Part shown: piece by piece, positions 1-8,328 of the stretch
Numbering within the stretch: the stretch's first letter is position 1
Layout: every line of letters starts with the position of its first letter
Assembly (NCBI GenBank): GCA_016706685.1
Contig: JADJJE010000050.1
Span: 1 to 64,000, forward strand
Direction of reading: 5' to 3'
Source of the DNA: Sandaracinaceae bacterium
GTDB lineage: Bacteria > Myxococcota_A > Polyangia > Polyangiales > Houyiibacteriaceae
DNA length: 64,000 nt
Position numbers and translations under genes: made by a program
The notes under the pieces: model-generated
Databases searched by the model: none
Told to the model about the DNA's origin: nothing
What the model saw: only the letters and a program-made list of their open reading frames with translations

Positions 1-120
1 GGCAGCCGTCTCGAACGTTCCGCTGGGGGCGTACACGGTGACACGGTAGCGGGCGCCATCCTCCCTGCCCTGCGCCAGGTCGAAGCGTACGCGTGTGCCG
101 AACTCGGGGTGGGTGTTCAT
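1..120 (-). CDS. Hypothetical protein, N-terminal 40 residues only
   Basis: This is the start of a gene that runs off the left edge of the window. The ATG at 120-118 overlaps the stop of the upstream L,D-transpeptidase gene as ATGA, so the two are almost certainly translated as one unit. The visible residues begin MNTHPEFGTRVRF and contain several charged, beta-strand-like stretches. No domain can be named from 40 residues. The family is unknown; the reading is supported only by the tight overlap and an open frame to the edge. Confidence 0.5.
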   Translation of the reverse strand, partial: MNTHPEFGTRVRFDLAQGREDGARYRVTVYAPSGTFETAA

Positions 121-2468
121 GGCGCTCGGGGTGGGGTGGTGGTGGTGAGAGCGGGTGCTGCGCTGGGGCGTGGGGCTGCTGCGGCCGGGGCCCCAGGCGC
201 CGGCGCGGCGGGCCGGGTCGGCGGAGTGGTGGCGGGTGTGGCGGGGCGGGGTGCCGGGGCAGGCGCGCGCGTCTGGTCGTCCTCGCCCGAGATGAGTCCC
301 TCGGCGGCTTCGTCGGCTCCCGCGGGGCCCACCGAAGGACCACCGGTCACCCCCTCTTCGCCCGTGGGCACGGTGCCCTCGAGCGGCACGGGCATCTCGC
401 GAGGCGTGATGTTGCCGTGGCGATCCACGGTGACCCACTGGCCATCGGGCATCACGTACGCACCGATCTCGGGGTCGTACTTCGGGATCTCGTGCTCGAT
501 GGGCGTCAGCTGAGCACCGAGGATGCGTCCCTCGAGCACCGTCACGGGCAGCGGCCGCTCGAGCCGGAAGACGTAGCCACCCGCGTCGATGGCCATGGGA
601 TAGCTGCGGCCGTCGTGCTCGATGTTGCGCCGGAACCCGAGCACCTGCTGGCCGCGCCGGGTGTGTGGGCGGTGGCGCAGCACGAAGGACATCAGGCGCA
701 CCGCGATGTGGTTGTGGAGGCGGTGACACCCGTGGCTGTGGCGCCGCATGATGCTCATGTAGTCCACCGAGCCGTGCATCCGGATGCCCTGGTCGCCACC
801 CAGGCGCACGTCCCCCTCTTCGCCCTCGGAGTAGAGCTGGTGATACGCCGCCACGAGGCCGTAGGCGGAGGCGTAGCTCGGGCCGGTCTCGTCGTAGTTC
901 ACCTCGAGGCGCCCACCTCCGGCAGGCGTGAGCAGCCCACGCGGCGGCGACGAGTCCGGCGGCAGCCAGACCGGCGAAGCGATGATGCGACTCCACACGC
1001 GCGGGCCTGCGGGCGAGTTCTTGTAGCGCCACATCAGCCGCCCGCCCACGTTGTCGCTGCGCCAGCCGCCCACCGTGGTGCCGTAGCGCGCGAGCGCGAT
1101 GCGCTGGCCACGGTAGGTGGCGTAGACCGTGGTGTGCGGACGGCGCGACACGGGCTGGGCGCGCTCGTTCCCCTCGGCGTCGTACGGAAACTCGTACCAG
1201 ATGTCGCCGCGGTCCACCTCCACCGAGAGCTCGATGTCGTTCGAGTAGTACTCGGGCAGCTCGATGGCCGGGAACGCCACGGGCACGTGTCCGCCGAGCT
1301 CGCCCAGGCTCTCGAGCCACACGCCCACGTCCTCGGCGGTGGCGAGCCCGAACGACTCGACGATGCGCGCCTCGAGCTCCGCGACCAGGTTCCGGACCGT
1401 GTGGCGCTGGCCGTCGGCACCCACGTAGCGCGTCTCCGAGGGGTGCGCCTCGGCGGTGCTGCCGTCCTCGAGGATGCCCGCCGCGTGCACGGCTCGCTCG
1501 GTCAGCACGCGCAGGACGGCGTCGCGCTCGTTCTCGAGCGGCGTCTTGCGCAGCGCGTCCAGCGTCTCGCGCCCGATGAAGCCCCAGCCGTAGATACGGT
1601 GGCGCCGCTCGAACTCGGCGAGCGCCTCATGGGTCACCCAGTCCATGGCGCCGCGGATGAAGGTGCCCTTCCCCACGAAGTGCCCTTCGCACTCGAGGCG
1701 GCGCTGCACGGCGTCGATGACCAAGAACTTGGCGTGACGCTCGCGGTACTCGGTCAGTCGTCGCCGGTCGGCCCCGCTGAGCGCGCTGGGGTCCAGCGAC
1801 TCGAGCGTGCCACCCCCCTGACGGGCGAGCGCGGTGAGCTCGTTCTCGAGCGCGGTGTGCCGACGGGCCTCCGTGCGCGCCGCGGAGTTGCTGTCGTAGG
1901 CGATGAAGCCGTCGAACGTGCGCAGCGCCTCGTACTCGATGTCCGCCACGCAGGCGAGCGCGCGCGTGGCGACGTTGCGCTGGCGCAGCAGCCCGAGGGT
2001 GGGCGGGATGCCGTAGAGCTCCAGGTACTTGTCGCGCTGGGCGCGGCGCCCGTGGTGGTCGTCGGGGTGCTCGCCGCGCGCAAGCGCCAGGTACGTGGCG
2101 CGGTACGCGTTCGGGATCGGCGTCTCGCCGGGCGCGCTCGCCTCGGTGAAGAGGTAGGGCGTCCAGTCATCGCCCAGGTCCAACACCAAGTAGCCCTGGC
2201 CAGGTGCATCCGAGAGCTCCACCGGCTCTTGCCGGCTGCCTTCGATCCACACCGGCACCGGCTGCCGCAGGGGCGCCGGCGGCGCTGGCTCGCTGGGCGC
2301 TTCCGCCACGGGCTCGGTCGGCTGGGCCACGGGCGGAGTGGGTGACTGCGGCGGGGCAACGGGGTCGTCACACCCCCACGCGGCCAGGGCCAGCGCCAGA
2401 GGCGCCATGACGAGCACGGCGCGGGTCAGCTTACGGAGGGGGTTCAGCACGCACACTAGATGGGCCAT
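117..2468 (-). CDS. Large L,D-transpeptidase (YkuD fold), envelope-anchored
   Basis: This predicted secreted enzyme of about 783 residues should cross-link peptidoglycan or attach proteins to it. The YkuD signature is plain: a His-Gly pair near residue 560, followed about 17 residues later by SHGCHR, which carries the catalytic Cys. That spacing fits the family. The N-terminus has a basic segment, a hydrophobic stretch and a Cys (LALAAWGC), suggesting a signal peptide or lipoprotein anchor, although the lipobox is not canonical. The 300-odd residues before the catalytic domain are unusual in length. The C-terminus is a low-complexity Pro/Ala tail of about 60 residues. I chose ATG 2468, because it places the hydrophobic segment close to the start; an upstream in-frame ATG at 2546 only adds a non-hydrophobic stretch. 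The next gene overlaps by 4 bases. Confidence 0.85.
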   Translation of the reverse strand: MAHLVCVLNPLRKLTRAVLVMAPLALALAAWGCDDPVAPPQSPTPPVAQPTEPVAEAPSEPAPPAPLRQPVPVWIEGSRQEPVELSDAPGQGYLVLDLGDDWTPYLFTEASAPGETPIPNAYRATYLALARGEHPDDHHGRRAQRDKYLELYGIPPTLGLLRQRNVATRALACVADIEYEALRTFDGFIAYDSNSAARTEARRHTALENELTALARQGGGTLESLDPSALSGADRRRLTEYRERHAKFLVIDAVQRRLECEGHFVGKGTFIRGAMDWVTHEALAEFERRHRIYGWGFIGRETLDALRKTPLENERDAVLRVLTERAVHAAGILEDGSTAEAHPSETRYVGADGQRHTVRNLVAELEARIVESFGLATAEDVGVWLESLGELGGHVPVAFPAIELPEYYSNDIELSVEVDRGDIWYEFPYDAEGNERAQPVSRRPHTTVYATYRGQRIALARYGTTVGGWRSDNVGGRLMWRYKNSPAGPRVWSRIIASPVWLPPDSSPPRGLLTPAGGGRLEVNYDETGPSYASAYGLVAAYHQLYSEGEEGDVRLGGDQGIRMHGSVDYMSIMRRHSHGCHRLHNHIAVRLMSFVLRHRPHTRRGQQVLGFRRNIEHDGRSYPMAIDAGGYVFRLERPLPVTVLEGRILGAQLTPIEHEIPKYDPEIGAYVMPDGQWVTVDRHGNITPREMPVPLEGTVPTGEEGVTGGPSVGPAGADEAAEGLISGEDDQTRAPAPAPRPATPATTPPTRPAAPAPGAPAAAAPRPSAAPALTTTTPPRAP

Positions 2469-2597
2469 GCCGACCCCATCCGCAAGTTTCGAGCCCACAG
2501 CGGAAAGCCCGAGATCGCGGTCGAATTCGGCCCCGCGCCGAAGCACTGTGGGGTCGCGGGAGCTTCGACCGTGTCAGCAAGGACACGGTGCGGGCTC

Positions 2598-3779
2598 TCA
2601 GCCCTGGAGCACCGTCAGCCGGCGCGGAAAGCGCTTCTTGGTCTCGAGTGCCGTGCCAACGGGCGCCGCCACGGGCCTGGGAGCCCCGCGGACGACCGCA
2701 CCTTCCTCCCACTCGAGCGGAGCGAACTCGGAGAAGCCGTAGATCTCGGTGTACCCGGCCCAGACGCCCTCGCAGACGTCGGTCATGGAGCAGCGCTGGC
2801 AGCTCTCGGCCTGATGCTTGAGGTCGGCGCGCTTGCGGTCCTGCCAGTTGAAGCGTGCACGGCCGCTGTCGATGATGGACACGCCCGCGTTCTCGGGCAC
2901 CAGCCCCACGGCGCTGCCCGCGCGGATAGAGCAGTCCGTGCTCAGGTCGCGATAGATGTCGCCGCAGTACTTGGTCAGGAGCCGCCGGCTGCGCAGCAGC
3001 TCTTCGGGCAGCACGCACATGGGGATGCCGCCGAACGTGAACGTCTTCTTGAAGTGGAACTCGTTCAGCAGGATGGCCTTCGTGAGGATGGGGATGACGT
3101 CCGAGTACGCGGGCGTCAGGTCGGGGTTGCCCTCGGCGTAGCCCTCCGGCCGCACGAAATTCACCCGCACGTCGTCGAGCCCCATGGTCTCGTAGAAGAA
3201 CTTGAGCATCTTGGGCAGGGCCCGGTAGTTCCATCCGTTCAGCACGATGTTCACCGAGACGCCGTCCGCGAGGGCCCCCGCGCGCTTGCGAGCGAGCAGG
3301 TTGCGGATGGCGGTGCACTTCTTCTCGAAGCCCCCGGGCACCATGGTGAGCTTGTCTTCCAGCTCGGCGGTGTGCCCGTGCATGGAGATGGTGGTGCGCG
3401 TGAGGCCTGCGTCCAGCAGCTTGTCGAGGAAAGGCTCGCGCCGCAGCATCATGGCGTTGGTGGCCAGGGCGATGCGCGTGAACCCCAGCTGCTTGGCGAG
3501 GGCCACCGACTCGACGATCCAGGGATAGGTGGTGGGTTCGCCGCCCAAGAAGCCGACGGAGAGGTGGCCTTCCGCGCGATAGCGGTTGAGCTCGGTCACC
3601 ATCTCCTCGAACGGCATGAAGGCCTTGTCCTCCTTGGTGGGCATCCCGTCCAAGCAGAAGACGCACTTGTTGTTGCACGTCTTGCCGATGTTGATCTCGA
3701 CGTTGCGCCGCGGATCGCGGAAGGGGCTGACAGGCTGATTGCCCGCACGGGGGACGGGAACGGGATTGGACAGGCTCAC
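2598..3779 (-). CDS. Radical SAM/SPASM-like peptide maturase (last gene of the minus arm)
   Basis: A 393-residue radical SAM enzyme. The [4Fe-4S]/SAM motif is C35-x3-C39-x2-C42 (TCNNKCVFC), followed by the glycine-rich GGEPTT strand. The C-terminal half has extra cysteines (IPMCVL, KYCGDIYRDLSTDC and SCQRCSMTDVC) typical of auxiliary Fe-S clusters in SPASM or twitch domains of RiPP maturases. The start is GTG 3779, which overlaps the stop of the upstream radical SAM gene as GTGA. The open frame extends further upstream, but there it lies inside the neighbour and has no homology-like character. The cysteine layout strongly resembles those of the 3776-4807 and 10857-12056 genes, so the three look like paralogues. 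Substrate specificity is inferred only from the neighbouring precursor. Confidence 0.85.
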   Translation of the reverse strand: MSLSNPVPVPRAGNQPVSPFRDPRRNVEINIGKTCNNKCVFCLDGMPTKEDKAFMPFEEMVTELNRYRAEGHLSVGFLGGEPTTYPWIVESVALAKQLGFTRIALATNAMMLRREPFLDKLLDAGLTRTTISMHGHTAELEDKLTMVPGGFEKKCTAIRNLLARKRAGALADGVSVNIVLNGWNYRALPKMLKFFYETMGLDDVRVNFVRPEGYAEGNPDLTPAYSDVIPILTKAILLNEFHFKKTFTFGGIPMCVLPEELLRSRRLLTKYCGDIYRDLSTDCSIRAGSAVGLVPENAGVSIIDSGRARFNWQDRKRADLKHQAESCQRCSMTDVCEGVWAGYTEIYGFSEFAPLEWEEGAVVRGAPRPVAAPVGTALETKKRFPRRLTVLQG

Positions 3780-4807
3780 GCGACTCGCTCCGGGCGCAGG
3801 GCAGTGGTGGGGAAGACCTCGGCGTAGCGATCGTAGACGCCCATACACACGGTGTTCCAGGCGCAGCCCTGACACTCGGCGGCGCGCACGCGCTTGCGGT
3901 CGGGGGTCCAATTGTAGAACCCCTGGAACGCCACTTTGCCGGGCAAGTCGCCCCACTCCACCGTGACACGCGGATCCCAGTGGAGGTCGTTCGAGAGCAT
4001 GCGGTGCGGCCCCAGCAGGCACATCGGCACGCCGAAGAAGCGAATGGTCATGTCCCCCGCGACCTCGGGGATGGTGGGCAGGATCTCCGCGAGCTGCTCG
4101 AGGCGCACCGTGAGGCGCTCGTAGTCATCGAAGCCCAGGCCCTCGGGCGTGAGGTTGGACACCACCAGCAGCTTGGCACCCAGGTCACGGGCCTTGCGCA
4201 CGGTGTCGGGGAGCCGCTCCACGTTGGCGCGCGTGATGACGCTGTTGATGTAGCCGTTGAAGTCCGGGTTGACGCGCTGCGCCTGCGCGAGCGCCCCCGT
4301 GACCTGCACGAAGCTGCCTTCCCGGCGCGTCATGGCGTCGTGGGTCTCGGCGTCTGGACCGTGCATGGAGAACAGCGCCTCGTCCAAGAAGGGCACCGCG
4401 CGATCCGCGAAGTCCGGCCGCGCCAGCATGGTACCGATGGTGCCGACCGAGGTGCGCATGCCCAGCTTCTTGGCCAGCTGCAGCGTGCGGACGAAGTCGG
4501 GATGGATGGTGGGCTCGCCGCCCGTGAGATGAACGCGCTTCACGCCGCGCTCGGCGTTCTGGCGCAGGACCGTGGCCACTCGGCCCCAAGTGACCGGGAA
4601 CTTCTTGTAGCGCTGCATGCGGTGCTCTTCCGAGCAGAAGACACAGCGCTCCGGGCACGTGTAGGTGAGGTGCAGCTCCAGCCACTCGGTGCGCTTCCCG
4701 TTGGGCCCAATCCACGGGGTGTCGTGCAGCTCCGCCAAGCCGTCAGCGTTCGCGGAGGTGTCGGCTTCGGACGGTGCGTGGGACGAGAGCACGGGCAGGG
4801 AGGTCAT
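3776..4807 (-). CDS. Radical SAM/SPASM-like peptide maturase
   Basis: A 343-residue radical SAM enzyme with the cluster motif C51-x3-C55-x2-C58 (TCPERCVFC) and the SAM-contacting GGEPTIHP strand. Auxiliary cysteines occur at VPMCLL and at ECQGCAWNTVC near the end, giving one probable additional cluster, which is the pattern of peptide-modifying enzymes. It lies 9 bases after the preceding radical SAM gene and overlaps the next by GTGA, so it is part of a tightly coupled operon. The about 40 residues before the motif are Asp/Glu/Ala-rich with no recognisable domain; I saw no full RRE-like leader-binding fold. It is paralogous to its downstream neighbour. The reaction type (C-C, C-S or other cross-link) cannot be read from sequence. 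Confidence 0.85.
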   Translation of the reverse strand: MTSLPVLSSHAPSEADTSANADGLAELHDTPWIGPNGKRTEWLELHLTYTCPERCVFCSEEHRMQRYKKFPVTWGRVATVLRQNAERGVKRVHLTGGEPTIHPDFVRTLQLAKKLGMRTSVGTIGTMLARPDFADRAVPFLDEALFSMHGPDAETHDAMTRREGSFVQVTGALAQAQRVNPDFNGYINSVITRANVERLPDTVRKARDLGAKLLVVSNLTPEGLGFDDYERLTVRLEQLAEILPTIPEVAGDMTIRFFGVPMCLLGPHRMLSNDLHWDPRVTVEWGDLPGKVAFQGFYNWTPDRKRVRAAECQGCAWNTVCMGVYDRYAEVFPTTALRPERVA

Positions 4808-4816
4808 GGAAGAACC

Positions 4817-5794
4817 CTAGGCCACGCTGCGCTTGCTCGCGCGCTTGGCCAGATAGGAAGGATACAAGCCGCGGCAGAGACGTGACAACTCTTGATCGGC
4901 GAGGCGTGTCGCGCGCATGACGTCGGGGGGGAGCGCGCGCTCGAGCAGCGCGTTGACCTCTTCGGCCTTGGCCGCAAGCGCTTCGGGGGTGGGTGGGTCA
5001 TCCAGAGACCCGATGCGCGTCTCTTCGAGCAAGCCCTCGAGCGCGCCGCTCAACCCCACGTTGGAGGGATGAATGGTGCGGTCCGAGTCCACCACCAGCC
5101 CCGTGTTGAAGAAGGTGGTGGGCACGTAGGTGAAGAGGTTCCGCACATAGAGCGGCTCGTCCTTCGCCCAGGCCTCCCGCACGTCTCGGCCGATGCTGTC
5201 GAAGGCGGCGCGAAGGTGCAGCAGCTGCTCGGCCTTCCAGGGGATGTAGTAGCCGGGGAGGAAGTTGAAGCGCCAGAACCCCAGCTCGCGCAAGTGGCGA
5301 AAGTTCTGGTGCGCGCGCTTGGCGGTGGACGGCGCGATGGTCTGGGTGACCACCACGCGCGGCACGCGTCGCAGCGCAGGCATGAGGCTCACCACGTGAG
5401 CGTAGCTGTCGCCCGCCTGTGGGAGCGCTCGACGCAGGCGACGGTGGTCTTCGGGCAGACCGTCCATGCTGATCGTGAGCACCCCCTTGGGGTAGTGGCT
5501 GAGGTAGTCGAGCCACGCGGAGTCGAGGCCGAGTCCGTTGGTGGACAAGTAGACACGGCGGATCTCGGGCCTGTTCCGCGCGGCTTCCATGGCTCCGCGC
5601 ACGACCTCGGGGACCAAGAGCGGCTCCCCGCCAAAGAGCTTCACGTCTCCGCCGCCGTACCGCCGCGCAAACAAGTCGACCGCCGCCTCTGCGTCTTGCA
5701 CAGAGAGCGACGGCCATCCGTCCTTGGCGGTCGGACAGTAGCTGCAGCGCAGGTTGCACTCACGGGTGACCGTGAGGACCAGGCTGCTCACCAC
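4817..5794 (-). CDS. Radical SAM enzyme without auxiliary clusters, overlapping the precursor gene
   Basis: A 325-residue radical SAM protein whose cluster motif sits almost at the N-terminus: C13-x3-C17-x2-C20 (ECNLRCSYC), followed by LFGGEP. Only one further Cys lies near the C-terminus (SRLCRG), so SPASM-type auxiliary clusters appear absent. The start is GTG 5794, inside the last codons of the precursor gene and overlapping it by 7 bases. The two are therefore likely translationally coupled, which points to direct action on that peptide. In described His-Xaa-Ser cassettes the second maturase is called HxsC. The position fits, but the sequence is not close enough to what I remember of HxsC to assign the name. 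Confidence 0.8.
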   Translation of the reverse strand: MVSSLVLTVTRECNLRCSYCPTAKDGWPSLSVQDAEAAVDLFARRYGGGDVKLFGGEPLLVPEVVRGAMEAARNRPEIRRVYLSTNGLGLDSAWLDYLSHYPKGVLTISMDGLPEDHRRLRRALPQAGDSYAHVVSLMPALRRVPRVVVTQTIAPSTAKRAHQNFRHLRELGFWRFNFLPGYYIPWKAEQLLHLRAAFDSIGRDVREAWAKDEPLYVRNLFTYVPTTFFNTGLVVDSDRTIHPSNVGLSGALEGLLEETRIGSLDDPPTPEALAAKAEEVNALLERALPPDVMRATRLADQELSRLCRGLYPSYLAKRASKRSVA

Positions 5795-6123
5795 TGGCCG
5801 TGAGAGCCGTGCGAACCGTGCGAGCCGTGCGAGCCGTGCGAGCCGTGCGAGCCGTGCGATGCATGGCTACAGTGCTGCGCGAGGAGCAGACCCTCGTTGG
5901 CCGGGTCGTCCATCAGACGGTCGGCTTCGAGCAGGAGGTCGGCGTCGCGCGCAGGCGCATCGACGCTGGCCCACTCCCGGGGCTGGAGGAACGCTGCCGG
6001 ATCGCGCTTGGCGACCGGGAACGGACTGGACGGGGCAGCGCCGCGACCGCGCTGAGGAGCCGTCTCGGAGCGCGTCAACGGAAGTTGACGCTTATCATTC
6101 TTGTTCTCGGGGTTTTCAGCCAT
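5788..6123 (-). CDS. RiPP precursor with C-terminal His-Xaa-Ser repeats (HxsA-like)
   Basis: A 111-residue small protein with no signal peptide. Residues 1-82 form a charged, Pro/Ala/Arg-rich then acidic helical leader (for example LLLEADRLMDDPANEG). From residue 84 the chain is a core: His-Cys-Ser, His-Ala-Ser, then seven Ser-His-Gly units, ending Gln-Trp. Read in the other phase this is eight consecutive His-Xaa-Ser triplets followed by HGQW. That composition is the defining feature of HxsA, the proposed substrate of the His-Xaa-Ser radical SAM system. The gene sits between an HxsB-like maturase (8 bases upstream) and another radical SAM gene (7-base overlap). A GAGG ribosome-binding sequence lies about 6 bases before ATG 6123. 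The single Cys and the terminal Trp are extra potential modification sites. Modification is inferred, not shown. Confidence 0.88.
   Translation of the reverse strand: MAENPENKNDKRQLPLTRSETAPQRGRGAAPSSPFPVAKRDPAAFLQPREWASVDAPARDADLLLEADRLMDDPANEGLLLAQHCSHASHGSHGSHGSHGSHGSHGSHGQW
5797..5859 (-). repeat. Seven 9-bp codon-phased repeats encoding Ser-His-Gly
   Basis: Seven tandem 9-base units code for the Ser-His-Gly repeats of the precursor core. Five are identical at DNA level on the plus strand (gtgcgagcc). The two nearest the 3' end of the gene vary at silent positions (aga for cga, acc for gcc). Near-identity of the DNA suggests recent expansion by slippage, while the silent changes show that the peptide, not only the DNA, is kept. 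Copy number is likely to vary between strains. Confidence 0.9.
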
Positions 6124-6131
6124 GGCTTACC

Positions 6132-7634
6132 TCAGACTCTGCACGATTGGGCGTCTTCGCGTGGACGCCGCATCGTCCAACGCCGGAAAATCTTCTCGAT
6201 CTGGCCGTCTCTGTCGTTGACCAGCTTCTCGAAGAGCAACGATGAGATTGTATAGTGCTCTTTGCATTTTGGCGAGCGTGGACGCTGGCCAAAGATGTCG
6301 CCGCTCTGCATGTAGTTGTGCATGGGGCACACGCCGCAGAAGGGCTTGTTCCAGCAGGTGTCACAGCTGGGCAGGGTGTCCTGCAGCGACGCGACGGCCA
6401 TCGCCTTCACCGTGGGGTGCTGGATCATGTCGGTGTAGGTGGTCTCACCCAGCGTCCCGATCTGGAACACGTCGTTGCCCATGGCCGACACCATGCGACC
6501 TTCGTCGCACGTGAAGATCTTGCCATCGTAGTTGTAGGCAACCTGGCCGGTGCCGGCGCCACAAGGCGACCGGATGTCCACGAAGTTGGGGTCGTCCGGC
6601 GTCAGCATCTTCATGAGGAACGTGGACGCCGTGCCCTCGCAGATCTCGACGCCCTGCTTGTTCAGCTCGATGATGTAGTCGAGCGTCTTCGCGTAGAAGT
6701 CGAGGTACTCCTCGGACGTGTAGCCGATGGCCTTCCACGTACCGACCGCGAAGCCGTACGGGTTGAGCGGGCGCAGGTGGATGGAGCGCAGGCCGCGCTC
6801 CACGTAGAGGTCGACGATCTCCTTCCAGTGCTCGGTGGAGGCGCGCGTCGTGGTCATGAGCGCGTCCACGTGGAACAAGTTGGGATCGAGACCCTTCTCG
6901 ATGTAGCGCCGGTTGAAGTAGTCCATCCAGCGGATGACGTGTTCGTAGGCGTTGGTGCCCGTCTTCCAGCGGCGGTTGTAGTTGTGGACCTCTTCGGGGC
7001 CATCGAGGCTGGTGCAGATGAGCACGCCGTTGTCGATGAGCCACTCCGCGTTCTCCTCGGTCATGTAGGTCATGTTGGTGACCAGCGCATGATCGAGGAT
7101 CTTGCCCTCGTACTTGTTCTTCTCGCGGCTGTACTCGACGATGAACTTGATGATCGGCATGTTGACGGTGGGCTCACCGCCTTGGAACTCGAAGTTGATG
7201 TACTTCGAGCTGCTCTGCATGGCCTGATCGACGACCTGCTTGGCCGTCTCCATGGTCATGTCGGTGCTGACCTCGTCCATGTCCGTGCGCGACGCGTGGC
7301 AGTACTGGCAGCTCTGGTTGCAGCGCAGCGTGGTGATGCAGATGTGGAGGTGCGGACCCACGCCTACGAAGTGCTTCTTGCGGCCCACGCGCTGAGCCAG
7401 CGCCTCGATGTTCATGCCATCGCGGACGAAGCCCTTCTCGACGAGCGCCTCGTACTGAGGGTGCCCCGAGGACAACGAGCCGACGACGAACAGCGTGAAG
7501 TCATCCTTGGTCAGGAAGTGCCATTGACCCGCGTCGTTGGTGAGGAGCATGCGGCCAGCGACCTCGCCGAAGCGGAAGTACGCGAGGGCGCTCGGGTTCG
7601 ACTGAACGACGGGAAGTGAGAGTGTGTGGCGCAT
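6132..7634 (-). CDS. hxsB: His-Xaa-Ser system radical SAM/SPASM maturase, HxsB-like
   Basis: A 500-residue radical SAM/SPASM enzyme. The first 90 residues resemble the N-terminal domain of HxsB maturases: an FRF element, then LLTNDAGQWHFL and a following F-rich stretch. The LHICITTLRCNQSCQYC block contains the cluster cysteines C105, C109 and C112, and GGEPT follows. The C-terminal SPASM region has many Cys (SPCGAG, CDEGRM and CDTCWNKPFCGVC, then a final KCKEH) able to bind two auxiliary [4Fe-4S] clusters. The gene lies 9 bases after an HxsD-like gene and 8 bases before the precursor, the expected HxsD-HxsB-HxsA neighbourhood. Of the six radical SAM genes here it is the one I can place in a named family; the symbol is by similarity. 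The last 15 residues are basic and poorly family-like. Confidence 0.85.
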   Translation of the reverse strand: MRHTLSLPVVQSNPSALAYFRFGEVAGRMLLTNDAGQWHFLTKDDFTLFVVGSLSSGHPQYEALVEKGFVRDGMNIEALAQRVGRKKHFVGVGPHLHICITTLRCNQSCQYCHASRTDMDEVSTDMTMETAKQVVDQAMQSSSKYINFEFQGGEPTVNMPIIKFIVEYSREKNKYEGKILDHALVTNMTYMTEENAEWLIDNGVLICTSLDGPEEVHNYNRRWKTGTNAYEHVIRWMDYFNRRYIEKGLDPNLFHVDALMTTTRASTEHWKEIVDLYVERGLRSIHLRPLNPYGFAVGTWKAIGYTSEEYLDFYAKTLDYIIELNKQGVEICEGTASTFLMKMLTPDDPNFVDIRSPCGAGTGQVAYNYDGKIFTCDEGRMVSAMGNDVFQIGTLGETTYTDMIQHPTVKAMAVASLQDTLPSCDTCWNKPFCGVCPMHNYMQSGDIFGQRPRSPKCKEHYTISSLLFEKLVNDRDGQIEKIFRRWTMRRPREDAQSCRV

Positions 7635-7643
7635 GAATGGGGT

Positions 7644-7886
7644 TCAGACCGCGGCGAGACGCCGGTGCTCGATGGTGCCTGCGAGCACGTGATTGCAGAA
7701 TTCATCCGCGATGGCGTCCGCCACGTCGGGTTGAATGTCCGCGAAGCGGACGATGACCGTGCCGCTACCGGGAGCGGGGACGGTGACGCTCACCTTGGCC
7801 AACTCACCGAAGGCCCGCGCCGACTCGGTGATGGCTGCCATCACGTAGAGGTCCGAAGAGAACTGAACCTCGGTGTCAGGAGGCAT
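7644..7886 (-). CDS. Small HxsD-like protein
   Basis: An 80-residue acidic protein without a signal peptide. It has the same plan as the adjacent HxsD-like protein: a short strand, an Ala-rich helix (VMAAITESARAFGELA), beta strands, then a helix ending DEFCNHVLAGTIEHRR. In the larger protein this is matched by GEFANELLNQVLRHRI. The two therefore look like paralogues. HxsD-like proteins are small companions of radical SAM maturases whose exact job (leader binding or scaffold) is not settled. It overlaps the upstream hxsD-like gene by 11 bases and is 9 bases from hxsB. No catalytic motif is seen. Confidence 0.65.
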   Translation of the reverse strand: MPPDTEVQFSSDLYVMAAITESARAFGELAKVSVTVPAPGSGTVIVRFADIQPDVADAIADEFCNHVLAGTIEHRRLAAV

Positions 7887-8328
7887 CGGCCTTCTCCCAT
7901 GGAACCTCGACCTCGAGCTTGTCCTCGGCGAGTTCCTCGTCGTCGAGCTCGGCCAGGAGGCTGTCGAGCGTGCTCTGCCCTGCGGAGTGGAAGGCGCGAG
8001 CCATGTAGTACTCGCGGATGCGCGCCGTGGAGACCCCGATGCGGTGCCGCAGCACCTGATTCAACAGCTCGTTCGCGAACTCGCCAGCCAGGTCCACCAG
8101 CTGGTCTTCGGTGGCCTCGCCGCGCGTGCGCAGCCGAACGCCGAGGCGTTGGTCACCAGGACGGGTAAGGAAGACGTAACAGCGATCGATGAAGAGGTAG
8201 GCCGCCCCGAACACAGCATCGGGCGGATAGACGCTCTCATCGATTTCAAAGCTAACTTGACGCGGCGCCGTGTCGAACTCGAACTGTGCCTGCGTCCCCG
8301 TGGATTCCGTCACGCGATCTGTTCCCAT
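7876..8328 (-). CDS. hxsD: HxsD-like protein of the His-Xaa-Ser system
   Basis: A 150-residue cytoplasmic protein. Residues 25-110 match the HxsD pattern as I know it: a VYPPDAVFGAAYLFIDRCYVF segment, a strand-rich middle, and a helix containing GEFANELLNQVLR followed by ARIREYYMARAF. The C-terminal 40 residues are strongly acidic (LLAELDDEELAED), which could bind basic leader regions. It overlaps both the upstream Tat-signal gene (19 bases) and the downstream small HxsD-like gene (11 bases). Role is inferred from the cassette; HxsD has no known catalytic activity. Confidence 0.75.
   Translation of the reverse strand: MGTDRVTESTGTQAQFEFDTAPRQVSFEIDESVYPPDAVFGAAYLFIDRCYVFLTRPGDQRLGVRLRTRGEATEDQLVDLAGEFANELLNQVLRHRIGVSTARIREYYMARAFHSAGQSTLDSLLAELDDEELAEDKLEVEVPWEKADAS

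Noticed and set aside
93..2345. 750-codon plus-strand open frame at the window start
   Set aside because: It lies exactly antisense to the L,D-transpeptidase; Gly/Arg/His-rich composition without motifs is typical of high-GC shadow frames.
5797..5859. 9-bp direct repeats considered as a CRISPR-like or iteron array
   Set aside because: No spacers, unit is codon-phased inside a gene with a ribosome-binding site, and silent variation fits protein-level selection.
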